Assembly (NCBI GenBank): GCA_029561555.1
Contig: JAKQXH010000012.1
Coordinates: 1-45,634 of the forward strand
Direction of reading: 5' to 3'
DNA length: 45,634 nt
Origin: Candidatus Omnitrophota bacterium
Lineage (GTDB): Bacteria; Omnitrophota; Omnitrophia; Omnitrophales; Omnitrophaceae
Shown here in pieces: positions 34,368-43,133 of this stretch. The position numbers and the translations under genes are program-made. Each line of letters opens with the position of its first letter. Within the stretch, counting starts at the first letter, position 1. Under the pieces are notes generated by a model. The model made no database searches and was not told the origin of the DNA. It saw nothing but the letters and a program-made list of their open reading frames with translations.

Positions 34368-35321
34368 ATGGGTAAGAAACTAATCACAGTGGTAGTTGCC
34401 GCTGCAATGGCCTTTCTGCCGTTTCAGGGTCAACTGTACGCTGTTACTTTCACAGCCGAGGGAGCTATTTCGGGAGTCTCTTCGTTCAGCGCAAGTCTGA
34501 AGGATATGAGCGACGGGGCACTTTCGAAGATTACCTATGCCAACGGTACCGGCGTTACAACGGGAGATGCGTACGTCGACATCACGTTTAACGACAACAG
34601 TACTGGGTTTCAGGCGATCACGATTGCGTCGGACAACCGCAACGCGAGCGCGAATCCCAAATACACCGGTATTGCGCAGGGGAATGGTTTGGTGGGTGTG
34701 ACGACGACCAATGTGACTGTGCCCGTTCTTTGGATGACACAGGCCACAAAGGGAACCGGATACACTTTTACCGGATCAGCGCCCGGCGAGTACTATGTCA
34801 CGGATCTTCTGCAGGGCACCAGGACGGATAATGATCCGACTCTTGGAGCTTCTTCCTGCAATGACGCGAACAAGAACAAAGTTTGCGATGCGGGAGAATA
34901 CACGGATCTGAACACCAACAGTGCCTATGACAGAGTTTTGTGGCAGGGAACCGCCGCGGGGGACGGAAACAGCGCGAATTCGAAATCGTATCGTTGCGCC
35001 AAAAAGTCGGACGGAACGATTGAGTATTTCGCGGATGGATGTCCTTCTGCAACTCACAATGTCGCTTCGGTCGAAGGAATCGACTGGGACGGCGATGGTT
35101 GGGATGGCGCGAAGCCTTACAACCCCGGCTATGCTTCTGTGGTTTTCGGCATCGCGGGACAGAGCGCTGAACTTTCAGCGGCGGCTGGTGCGGCAAACAC
35201 TCCCGGTAGAACGGTCAGTAACGGTAAGGTGGTTGTGTTTACTGGCGTGAACTATGCCGGAGGAGATGCGCAGAATTACAAGACCAGCATGCTGAAGGTA
35301 GAGCTTGTCACGATTGCTTAA
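34368..35321 (+). CDS. Secreted protein, founder of a new pilin-like family (copy 1)
   Basis: The start at 34368 follows AAAAGGAGG and gives a signal peptide MGKKLITVVVAAAMAFLPFQ with cleavage after A25; an in-frame ATG at 34329 has no such site. The mature protein (about 292 residues) begins with an alternating strand (VTFTAEGAISGVSSFSASLK) and continues with YVDITF, GFQAITIASDNRNASANPKY, a GYTFTG turn and a C-terminal strand DAQNYKTSMLKVELVTIA. An insertion in the middle contains DANKNKVCDAGE, a complete EF-hand-type calcium loop, a second acidic patch (DWDGDGWD) and four cysteines. It matches the proteins at 43134 and 42345 and the C-terminus of the giant protein. I know no named family. 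A structural or pilin-like role is inferred from the chaperone gene in the cluster. Confidence 0.85.
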   Translation: MGKKLITVVVAAAMAFLPFQGQLYAVTFTAEGAISGVSSFSASLKDMSDGALSKITYANGTGVTTGDAYVDITFNDNSTGFQAITIASDNRNASANPKYTGIAQGNGLVGVTTTNVTVPVLWMTQATKGTGYTFTGSAPGEYYVTDLLQGTRTDNDPTLGASSCNDANKNKVCDAGEYTDLNTNSAYDRVLWQGTAAGDGNSANSKSYRCAKKSDGTIEYFADGCPSATHNVASVEGIDWDGDGWDGAKPYNPGYASVVFGIAGQSAELSAAAGAANTPGRTVSNGKVVVFTGVNYAGGDAQNYKTSMLKVELVTIA

Positions 35322-35861
35322 TTTGTGACGGGAAAAAAAAGGGGAAACTCTTCAATTCTCGTTCACGGATAAAGCATGGATGGCGAGTGCTGGAATGAAG
35401 CAGAAATGTGAAAGCCAGGAACAGAAGAAGTGGGTTTTTGAGGAAGCAGGATCGCTGTTTCTGGATCGTAGCAGCATACGCGAGACATGAAAAGGCTGCG
35501 GGGAACGGACTTTTGGCAGAAATGCTGTTCTGAAAAAAGGCCGGTTTTTTGCGGCAGACGAGAACGAGAAGCCGAATTACCAAGGTAACAAAGAGTTTCC
35601 CGAGGTGATTCGGCTTTTGTCTTTATTCGTGATTTAAATTTGTGGCCTTCCGGGTGCTGGCGGGGTAAAAGTGCCGGGACGGGAGGCAGACATAATACGT
35701 CTATAAATTACTGAGAGATTTTTTGGTTGTTGGCTTTTCAAATTCTGAGAATCTAGCCGAGGCGACGGGGAGGGCTTAAAAAGGATGAAAGGGAAATCAG
35801 GGGAGCCCAAGAGTATAACTAGACATCTCAGGATATCACAAAAAGAATTGAGGTGGTGGAA
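35322..35861 (+). other. Intergenic region, 540 bp, with terminator-like hairpin
   Basis: No gene is seen. A 9-bp stem, AAGCCGAAT (35569-35577) with ATTCGGCTT (35608-35616), encloses a 30-nt loop with its own small hairpin and is followed by a T-rich stretch (TTGTCTTTATT). It could end the first gene's transcript. No strong promoter for the giant gene is evident; weak -10-like words (CATAAT, TATAAA) occur near 35691-35707. Confidence 0.5.
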
Positions 35862-38800
35862 ATGAACTGCTTCACGCGAAAAGCGATAGCGATGTTTCTG
35901 GCGGTGTTTATGGCCTTTCAAGGCACCGCGGGGAATTCCGTGCTTTTTGCCGAAGCGGGACAAGAAAACAGACCTCCGGTTTTGAATCAACTTCCCGATT
36001 TTATCTTCAGCACGGGGCTTCTCGCGGAATTTGACGTGACCGCGGAAGATCCTGACGGCGATGCGCTCGAGTTTTTCGCTGAAGGCCTCCCTCCGGATGC
36101 GACATTCGAAAACGGGCATTTCAGCTGGACCCCCGAGGAAGTTCACGCCGGCGAATACGAGGTGACGTTCGGCGTGACGGACGGAATTCATATTGTCACA
36201 CAGAAAATTTTCTTTTTTGTCCTTTCCGCTAACGATGACGTTCCCCTTTCCCCTGATACTCCCGAGAATTTCGGGGAAGGATCGACGGGCGGCGAAGGCG
36301 GCGTTGGAGGGACTCAGCCCGGGGGAGGAACACCGACTCCCATGGGCGGTGCGACGGGTCAATCGTTTTTTAGCCCTCAAGTGGGTTCGACGGGAGGAAC
36401 GGGGACTGGAGGCACCGGGACCGGAGGAACGGGGACCGGAGGAACCGGAACGGGAGGAGCGCACGGAGGAGGGCCGATGATGGTCGGGAACGGGGTGTCT
36501 CAGCCGGGCTTTTATCCGACATCGGGAACAGGAACCGGGACAACGACGGGGACCGGAACGACCGGCGGGTCGGGTAGCGGGACCGGAGATACCGGGACCG
36601 GAGATACCGGCGGGGGAACGGGATCCGCACAGACTTCTTACGTGTTTGCCGACGTCGCTTCGAGTACGGGCTTTGGCGGTTCGCTGGACGCCGAATCGAT
36701 TGCGCTCGGAGATGTGAACGGCGACGGCAGAATGGATTTGGTCGTTGCGCGAACGCTCGGCACGTATTCGATTTTTTCGAACAACGGAAACGGCACGTTT
36801 AGCGAAATTATTCTTCTGAATCTCGGCGGGAATCCGGCGGGCGGGACCGTGGCGTTGGGGGATTACAACAACGACGGGTTTCCCGATGTTTTTATCGCGC
36901 GAGACGGAGCGGATTATCTTTTGCAGAATAACGGGGACGGAACGTTTCTGGACGTGACGTCTTCGTCCGGCGTCAGTTCCGGAGGGACAAGCGAAGGCGC
37001 GATTTGGGCCGATTATGACAACGACGGGTGGCTCGATCTTTTTGTGGTCAATTCCGACATCTCGAGCGCGCTTTACCGGAATCTCGGGAACGGCACGTTT
37101 CAGAATGTAACGGCGTCGGCCGGCGTTCAATCGGGCGTTTCGGATCACAACCGTTCCGCGGTTTTCTTCGACGCCGACAATGACGGGGACCTCGACCTGT
37201 ATGTGGTGAATTACCTTTCCGCAAACGTATTTTTCGTGAATCAGGGAGACGGGACATTTCTGGTCAATACGGGCGCGGGGATTTCCAATAACGGTTTCGG
37301 GATGGCCGTCACATCGGGTGATTTCAATAACGACGGTTTTGCCGATCTTTTTGTCGCGAACGGTTCAAATACCGCAAGCCTGCTTTATCAAAATGCCGGG
37401 AACGGAGCGTTCAGCAATGTGACCGCTCAGGCAGGTATTCCTTCGCTCGGACTCAACCCGAAAGGCGTTGCGGTTGTCGATTTCAACAACGACGGATACC
37501 GGGACCTTTTTATCGCACGGGACGGCGAACAGAATATTTTCCTGGCGAACAACGGAGCCGGGAAATTTACCGATCAGACGCAGGGGACGAACACCGAATT
37601 GCCTCTTGCCGCGAGACGGATTGCCTGCGGGGATTACAACGCGGACGGCATGGTCGATTTGTTTGTTGCGGGCAATCCTTCGGCGATTTTCCGTAATGAC
37701 TCCCCTAAAACCAATAATTTCATCCAGGTCCAGACTCTCGGGACCCGGACGAATCGCCAGGGTGTCGGCGCGAAACTGGATTTGGTCAGCTCATCCCGTC
37801 GCTTGATTCGCACGGTCCGGGAGGGTGCGAGCGGGAGCAAGGAATCTCTGATTCAAAATTTCGGGCTCGGGACTTCCGCCGCGGTGGATTCGTTTTCGAT
37901 CCGCTGGCCGAGCGGAACGGTCCAGGACGTGAAAAACAAAATCACGGCGAACCGTTTGAATGTGATCCGCGAGAATTCCGCGCCGGAGTTGGCGGTCACG
38001 GGCGATACGACTGTGAACGAGGGGCAGAAATTGACGCTGAATCTTACGGCGACGGATCCGGACAATTCGCGCGGAATCAATTACGATGTGATCGGCCTCT
38101 CCGCCGACGGGGTTCCTGCAAACGCCAATTTGACGGATAACGGAAACGGGACGGGAACATTCGAATTTAATCCGGATTTCACTCAGGAAGGTCAGTATTT
38201 CGTGACTTTCCGCGCTTCCGACGGAGATCTTACGGGCTCCCGCGTGATTCAGATTACGGTCAATGGCGTGAAGGTCAATCAGGGGCCGACGATCGGCGCG
38301 CTCCAAGATCATACGCTCAAGGAAGGGGAGACGCTTCAATTTGACGTGACGGGCAGCGATCCCGACGGGGACGCGATTGCGTTTTCGATTACCGCGCCGA
38401 GCCCTAAACCGCGAAACGCTTCTCTCGCGATCGATCCGCAGAATGCGGGAGTCGTGCATTTTACTTTCGCGCCGGACTATGAACAGAATGGCGTCTACGA
38501 TTTCACATTTACCGTATCCGACGGGTTTTTGTCTTCATCCGCGTCCTCGAAAATTACCGTGCAAAACACGAACCGCGCGCCGGTCTTGGATCCGATCGCG
38601 GACAAAACGGTGAACGAAGGGGAAACCCTGAGTTTCACGGTTAGCGGTAGCGATCCGGACAACGATCCGATCAGCTTCAGCGCGACGGGGCTTCCGGCAA
38701 ACGCCAGTTTTGATCCGGCGACCAAGACGTTTACCTTCAATCCCGATTTCAATCAGGCCGGCGATTTCACGATTAAGTTCCAGGTGAGCGACGGAAATCT

Positions 38801-41495
38801 CACGGCGGAGCAAAACGTGAAAATTACGGTAGGGGATGTTGCGCCGGGTGCTCCGAATATTCCTTCCCTGATCGATCCGGGTATCGCGAGTTTCAGCGGG
38901 AAATATGCGCTTCACTGGAGCGATGAGTCCGCTTCCGGCGCGAAGCTTTACGAAGTGCAGGAATCCGCGACCAGCGATTTCCAGACGGTCATAAGGTCGT
39001 TTTTCCCGAGCGGGAATTATGAGCCGATTACGGTGACGACAAGCGGGGCTTATTTCTACCGTGTCCGCGCTTACAACGATCTTCCCGAAAACGGGGGCGC
39101 GGCTTCCGACTTTTCCAATGTCGTCAATATCGCCGTTGATTTGGAGCGCGGCCTCGATATTCTCAATTATTTCCCCAATCAGGGATTGGTCGACGGAGAT
39201 CCGATCCACGCGCAGTCTTCACGGGAGATTGTGACGGAACCCGAGGGATTGGGGACGCTGGGTGCCGGGAATGCCCTGAAATTCAATTACGATCTGAAAA
39301 ATCAGGGGCTTTCCGGGGCTTATTTCGAGAATTTCGGCCGCTCGATCAACATCTCCCAGTACAAGACCATCAACCTGAGGGTTCGGGGAGATGCCAATGC
39401 GGGATATCCCTACAAGTTGGTGATCGAAATGCGGAAGGGCGGGGAATTTTCGAGTTTTGTGATTTTCTTCAAGCCGACCGCCCAATATCAGGATTTTTCG
39501 TTCCCGTTTTATCAGAGGACTTCCGAGATCGATACCGTGACGATTTTAGTGGAAGACGACGTCCAGGGCGACGGGTTGGGCACTTTGTTCATCGACGAAT
39601 TTTTCCTTTCGGAACGGCCTTATGTGCCGAATGAAAAGCCCGCGGTTACGCTGACATCGGGCCCCGCCGTTTCGGACGAGGACTTGATCGATCTCACGGA
39701 ATCTCAGGCGGCGCATTATTTTTACGATCAGGTGGTCGGGGCCGGTCACGTCAAGGATACGGATCAGAAAGATTTCGCGAGTATCGCCGCGACCGGTTTC
39801 GGGCTGACGGCGCTCACGATTCTCGCCAACCGTTATGACAGCAATAACCCGAACTGGAATCGGGTGACGCCGGCGATGGCGAAACAGAGAGCCGAAGATA
39901 TTCTCGACGATATCATCAGAATTCAGGGCCTCCAGGCGCAGGATCCGTCTCACTACGGGACACAGGGGTTTCTCTATCACTTTATCAATGCTGACGGGAC
40001 GCGGGTCGGGTACTCCGAAGTCTCTTCCGTGGATCATGCGCTTCTTGTTGCCGGAGTGCTGACGGCCGGGGAATATTTCGGCGGGAGTCTGAAGACGAAG
40101 GCGGATCAGATTTACACCGGCACGAACTGGAAATTTTTCCTCGATACGAACACGTACATGTTCAGCCGGGCCTGGTCTCCGGGATCAGGGCTTTCCGGCG
40201 TGTACGACAGCTATACGGACGAAATTTTGCTTCTTTCGCTGCTTGCCATCGGAACGTCTCCGGACGATTTGGATTATCTCAGGAGCTTTTACAGCTTTCC
40301 GAGGACTCAGCGAAGTTATCAAAGCCCGACCGGAGAGACTTTCCGTCTGGTGAATTCCTTTTTCGGGTCCGCGTTCACGTATCTTTACGCGCACAATTGG
40401 TTCGATTTCGAACTTTTGGGAAATGATCAGCCGCAGCGGGTCTCGGGCAAGGAAACCGTGGACAGCGTGAACTGGTGGGCGAATTCCGTCCAGGCCTTGA
40501 GGGCGAACCGGCAGTTTTGTATCGACCGCAGTTCGTTTTTCCCGTTCTCGTTCCATTCGAAGAGCTGGGGCCTATCCGCGGTGGAACGGCCCGATAACCT
40601 TTACGAGGGGCGTTACGGCGCGCCGCCGTTCAATCTCGGCGCGCATGACGGAACAGTGGCCGTGCATATCCCCGTTTCCACGATGCCGTTTTTCCGGACG
40701 ATGGCGAATGAAAATCCGGGCGACAATTTCGGATTTCAGGCACTCCGGTTTTATTACAACAACTTTTACCAGGATCTGTTCTGTTCTTACGGGCTCAAAG
40801 AGTCTTTTGATAACGACGGCAATTTTTCAAAAACCTGCCTTGGCATCGACAAGGGGCAGGAGGCGATCATGATCGAGAATTACCGGACCCGCTTTATTTG
40901 GGATACGTTCAAGCAGAATGCAAGGATCAAGGCCGCGACCGACAAGATCTTTGAATCCGCGAGTGGCGGCGGGGGCGATTCTTTTTCGGCGGTTCTGAAG
41001 AATATCTCGGATGATCAGATCGCATCCAAATTTGATTTTGGGACCAATGCCGCGGGGACGACGTATGTAAATGCCGGGCAGTATATCGAAGTGCAGTACG
41101 GATTGTCGACCAGCTCGACCGCGGTTTCGATCTTCACCAATAACACGGATTATACGGGCGAAGGCGAAGGGGCGGGCTTGATCGGGCAGACGGAAACGAC
41201 CGAATCGCTTCCGATGTTGTGGACGGTGTTTGACGGGGTTCAGCCGGGAGGCTATTTGTTCCGGGGCGATCCGGGTGTTGAAGAGGAGATTCAAGACAAG
41301 CGGCGTTCGGACTTTCTGAATTCGGATATTTTGAGAAAGAGGGTTATCGTCGACGGAGCCGATAATTTAATGCCGGTTCACGGCAAGGGAACGGGGACAT
41401 CCCCGGTATACGTTTATTTGGGCGCGAATTTCGAGAAAGGGTCCGCTCAGGACTACCGGGCATCCGTTGAGGTCGAAATTTGCCATTATTCGTGA
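35862..41495 (+). CDS. Giant secreted adhesin/glycosidase with propeller, Ig, CBM-like, glycoamylase and family C-terminal domain
   Basis: The 1877-residue protein starts at ATG 35862 (GAGGTG 6 nt upstream; in-frame GTGs at 35853 and 35856 are less likely). Order: signal peptide to A30; Ig/cadherin-like domain (36-122); Gly/Thr-rich linker (138-255); seven FG-GAP repeats with D-x-N-x-D-G-x-x-D calcium loops (about 281-600); ASPIC/UnbV-like region (620-703); three Ig-like domains (705-993); FnIII-like domain (993-1091); carbohydrate-binding, galactose-binding-like domain (1093-1259); glycoamylase/GH144-type domain (1273-1696) with SIAATGFGLTALTI, SVNWWANSVQALRANRQFCI, AHDGTVAVHIPVS and IENYRTRFIWDTF; and a C-terminal domain (1703-1877) shared with the three smaller secreted proteins. 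It likely binds and cleaves a glucan outside the cell. Catalytic activity is inferred from family motifs. Confidence 0.9.
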   Translation: MNCFTRKAIAMFLAVFMAFQGTAGNSVLFAEAGQENRPPVLNQLPDFIFSTGLLAEFDVTAEDPDGDALEFFAEGLPPDATFENGHFSWTPEEVHAGEYEVTFGVTDGIHIVTQKIFFFVLSANDDVPLSPDTPENFGEGSTGGEGGVGGTQPGGGTPTPMGGATGQSFFSPQVGSTGGTGTGGTGTGGTGTGGTGTGGAHGGGPMMVGNGVSQPGFYPTSGTGTGTTTGTGTTGGSGSGTGDTGTGDTGGGTGSAQTSYVFADVASSTGFGGSLDAESIALGDVNGDGRMDLVVARTLGTYSIFSNNGNGTFSEIILLNLGGNPAGGTVALGDYNNDGFPDVFIARDGADYLLQNNGDGTFLDVTSSSGVSSGGTSEGAIWADYDNDGWLDLFVVNSDISSALYRNLGNGTFQNVTASAGVQSGVSDHNRSAVFFDADNDGDLDLYVVNYLSANVFFVNQGDGTFLVNTGAGISNNGFGMAVTSGDFNNDGFADLFVANGSNTASLLYQNAGNGAFSNVTAQAGIPSLGLNPKGVAVVDFNNDGYRDLFIARDGEQNIFLANNGAGKFTDQTQGTNTELPLAARRIACGDYNADGMVDLFVAGNPSAIFRNDSPKTNNFIQVQTLGTRTNRQGVGAKLDLVSSSRRLIRTVREGASGSKESLIQNFGLGTSAAVDSFSIRWPSGTVQDVKNKITANRLNVIRENSAPELAVTGDTTVNEGQKLTLNLTATDPDNSRGINYDVIGLSADGVPANANLTDNGNGTGTFEFNPDFTQEGQYFVTFRASDGDLTGSRVIQITVNGVKVNQGPTIGALQDHTLKEGETLQFDVTGSDPDGDAIAFSITAPSPKPRNASLAIDPQNAGVVHFTFAPDYEQNGVYDFTFTVSDGFLSSSASSKITVQNTNRAPVLDPIADKTVNEGETLSFTVSGSDPDNDPISFSATGLPANASFDPATKTFTFNPDFNQAGDFTIKFQVSDGNLTAEQNVKITVGDVAPGAPNIPSLIDPGIASFSGKYALHWSDESASGAKLYEVQESATSDFQTVIRSFFPSGNYEPITVTTSGAYFYRVRAYNDLPENGGAASDFSNVVNIAVDLERGLDILNYFPNQGLVDGDPIHAQSSREIVTEPEGLGTLGAGNALKFNYDLKNQGLSGAYFENFGRSINISQYKTINLRVRGDANAGYPYKLVIEMRKGGEFSSFVIFFKPTAQYQDFSFPFYQRTSEIDTVTILVEDDVQGDGLGTLFIDEFFLSERPYVPNEKPAVTLTSGPAVSDEDLIDLTESQAAHYFYDQVVGAGHVKDTDQKDFASIAATGFGLTALTILANRYDSNNPNWNRVTPAMAKQRAEDILDDIIRIQGLQAQDPSHYGTQGFLYHFINADGTRVGYSEVSSVDHALLVAGVLTAGEYFGGSLKTKADQIYTGTNWKFFLDTNTYMFSRAWSPGSGLSGVYDSYTDEILLLSLLAIGTSPDDLDYLRSFYSFPRTQRSYQSPTGETFRLVNSFFGSAFTYLYAHNWFDFELLGNDQPQRVSGKETVDSVNWWANSVQALRANRQFCIDRSSFFPFSFHSKSWGLSAVERPDNLYEGRYGAPPFNLGAHDGTVAVHIPVSTMPFFRTMANENPGDNFGFQALRFYYNNFYQDLFCSYGLKESFDNDGNFSKTCLGIDKGQEAIMIENYRTRFIWDTFKQNARIKAATDKIFESASGGGGDSFSAVLKNISDDQIASKFDFGTNAAGTTYVNAGQYIEVQYGLSTSSTAVSIFTNNTDYTGEGEGAGLIGQTETTESLPMLWTVFDGVQPGGYLFRGDPGVEEEIQDKRRSDFLNSDILRKRVIVDGADNLMPVHGKGTGTSPVYVYLGANFEKGSAQDYRASVEVEICHYS
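36393..36452 (+). repeat. Four tandem 15-bp repeats in linker of giant gene
   Basis: Four units of the type GGAGGAACGGGGACC, differing at a few positions, encode GGTGT four times. A second pair of perfect 15-bp units (GACCGGAGATACCGG) lies at 36581-36610. All are multiples of three, so gain or loss of units changes linker length and keeps the frame. Confidence 0.9.
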
Positions 41496-41538
41496 TGAGG
41501 GTTTTTGGGTCGGACGGTAAAAAAGAAAGGACGGAAAG

Positions 41539-42348
41539 ATGAAAAAGCTGAACTTGAAGAAATCGTGGCTGGCGGCAGGGATTGCCGGTATCGTGTTTTT
41601 GTTCGGCGCGAATGCCGCGTTTGCGGGAATCAGCGTGAAACCGACGGTGATTGAGAAAGTGATGGATTCGGGAAAGTCCGAGTCGGATTACTACACGCTG
41701 ACGAACGACGGTGACGTCAAGTTGACGGTCAGGATTGAGGCGGAAGACTGGATGGCAAGGCTTTTCGGGAGGCCGGATGATATGAAGGTGGAAGACTGGC
41801 TTAAAATTGAGCCGAAGGAAATCACCCTGGATCCCAAACAAACCGTGAAAATCAAGTATACCGTGACGACCCCTAAAATATTTTTGAACGAAAAAGTGGC
41901 CCAGGTCTTTTTCAGATATCAGGAGGCCGAATATCTGGAGGCCCGCGTGGGCGTCATTTTCTATCTGACTCCCAAGGGGCGCGAGACGCTCAGCGCGGAG
42001 ATGACCAGTTTTTCAGCCAAGCAGGCGAAGAAAGAAGACGGGACGCCGGTTTTCAGGCTTTCGGTGGTGATTAAAAACGACAGCAATTTTCATATCCGAA
42101 CGCCCGGTTTTGCGGAAATTTACGACAAGGCCCAGGGGAAAGTCGTTAAGACACTGGATGTCAACCGGGTCCCCGGCATTTACGGAGGGCGGTCGTTTGA
42201 GTTTGATTATGAATTCCCGAACGAAGTGATTCCTGAGGGCGATTATCAGGTGACGCTGAAATTGAATTACGGGAGCGTTTACGGGAAAAATATTTTTATG
42301 GAAAAAACGGCGGATCTCGAATTTGAAAAGGAGCCCGCGAAGCCATGA
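41539..42348 (+). CDS. PapD-like periplasmic chaperone
   Basis: The 269-residue protein has a signal peptide (cleavage after AFA, A29). Two Ig-like beta-sandwich domains are separated near residue 155. The first begins GISVKPTVIEKVMDSGKSES and continues SDYYTLTNDGDVKLTVRIEA, the strand order of PapD-type pilus chaperones, with a basic residue in the first strand. TVKIKYTVTTPKIFLNEK precedes the edge strand that follows in such chaperones. The second has VFRLSVVIKNDSNFHIRTPG and ends EGDYQVTLKLNYG. It lies between the giant gene and the smaller secreted gene and overlaps the latter by 4 bp (ATGA). Its likely clients are the shared-domain proteins of this cluster. The family call rests on fold pattern, not on long identity. 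Confidence 0.65.
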   Translation: MKKLNLKKSWLAAGIAGIVFLFGANAAFAGISVKPTVIEKVMDSGKSESDYYTLTNDGDVKLTVRIEAEDWMARLFGRPDDMKVEDWLKIEPKEITLDPKQTVKIKYTVTTPKIFLNEKVAQVFFRYQEAEYLEARVGVIFYLTPKGRETLSAEMTSFSAKQAKKEDGTPVFRLSVVIKNDSNFHIRTPGFAEIYDKAQGKVVKTLDVNRVPGIYGGRSFEFDYEFPNEVIPEGDYQVTLKLNYGSVYGKNIFMEKTADLEFEKEPAKP

Positions 42349-43067
42349 AGAGAAAAATCCTTTCCGTCTGGATGATTTTGGCGCTGCTTTTCTGCGGTGT
42401 TCCCTCCGCCGGAATGGGAGAGGTTGTTATCACGGCGACGGCGAATGCGACCGGCAGCGCGTTGAGCGTTTCCATCATGAACGGGACTGCCATCACGGGA
42501 ACTTATGTGTCGGGCTCGAATAACCTTTCATTTTCGCAGTATCTCGAGGTCAAATTCAGCTGCGGGAGGGACGGGTATCAGGCGATTATCATTTCGACGG
42601 ACAATTCGAATATCAGCGCGAACCCGAAGTACACGGGGGGAGGGTCGGGTTCCGGGCTTATTCTGACCAGCAATACGGCAACGAATGCCGCATTGCATTG
42701 GGTGGTTTTCACCGATCCGGTTTCGGGGGGCTATACATTTGTTCCGGGTTCGGATCCCAACGCGGAGCCGATCAAGACGTCGAATCAGTTTTTTGTCGCG
42801 GACAAGAAAGAAAGCCCTTTCCCGGCGGGATACGCTTCGTTTGTCTATGACATTGACGCGTTTGCGGGAAACTTGGCCAATGCGCCCGACCCCGGAAGAA
42901 GTACGGTGACCGGAACGATTTATATTTACTTGGGCGCGAATCTGAAGTTTATGCCGGCGGGGACCTATAAGACCAGCATGCTGAGAATTGAATTGGTGAC
43001 CATCAATCCGGATCAGACTTTTGTGGTGCATAACCGGAGGACGGTTACGGTGACCGCGACACGGTAA
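42345..43067 (+). CDS. Secreted protein of the same family (shortest copy)
   Basis: The 240-residue protein has a signal peptide of about 22-25 residues. The mature part starts EVVITATANATGSALSVSIM and then shows YLEVKFSCGRDGYQAIIIST, DNSNISANPKYTG, a GGYTF turn and PAGTYKTSMLRIELVTIN near the end, followed by about 15 extra residues (FVVHNRRTVTVTATR). It lacks the EF-hand-type insertion of the two longer copies, so it shows the minimal form of the domain. The PAGTY...L-x-I-x-L ending is like that of pilins from chaperone-usher systems. It is translationally coupled to the chaperone gene, which makes it the best candidate client. Confidence 0.82.
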   Translation: MKRKILSVWMILALLFCGVPSAGMGEVVITATANATGSALSVSIMNGTAITGTYVSGSNNLSFSQYLEVKFSCGRDGYQAIIISTDNSNISANPKYTGGGSGSGLILTSNTATNAALHWVVFTDPVSGGYTFVPGSDPNAEPIKTSNQFFVADKKESPFPAGYASFVYDIDAFAGNLANAPDPGRSTVTGTIYIYLGANLKFMPAGTYKTSMLRIELVTINPDQTFVVHNRRTVTVTATR

Positions 43068-43133
43068 GGGAAAAATAAAATGAGGATTTTTAAGTTCAAT
43101 CAAGTGAAAATTAAAGCGTGAAAGGAGAGTAAC

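Noticed and set aside
35634..37148. 504-residue open frame on the minus strand opposite the giant gene
   Set aside because: It is arginine/proline-rich and mirrors the Gly/Asp-rich coding strand. No ribosome-binding site, signal or family motif is present, and the + strand protein is clearly real.
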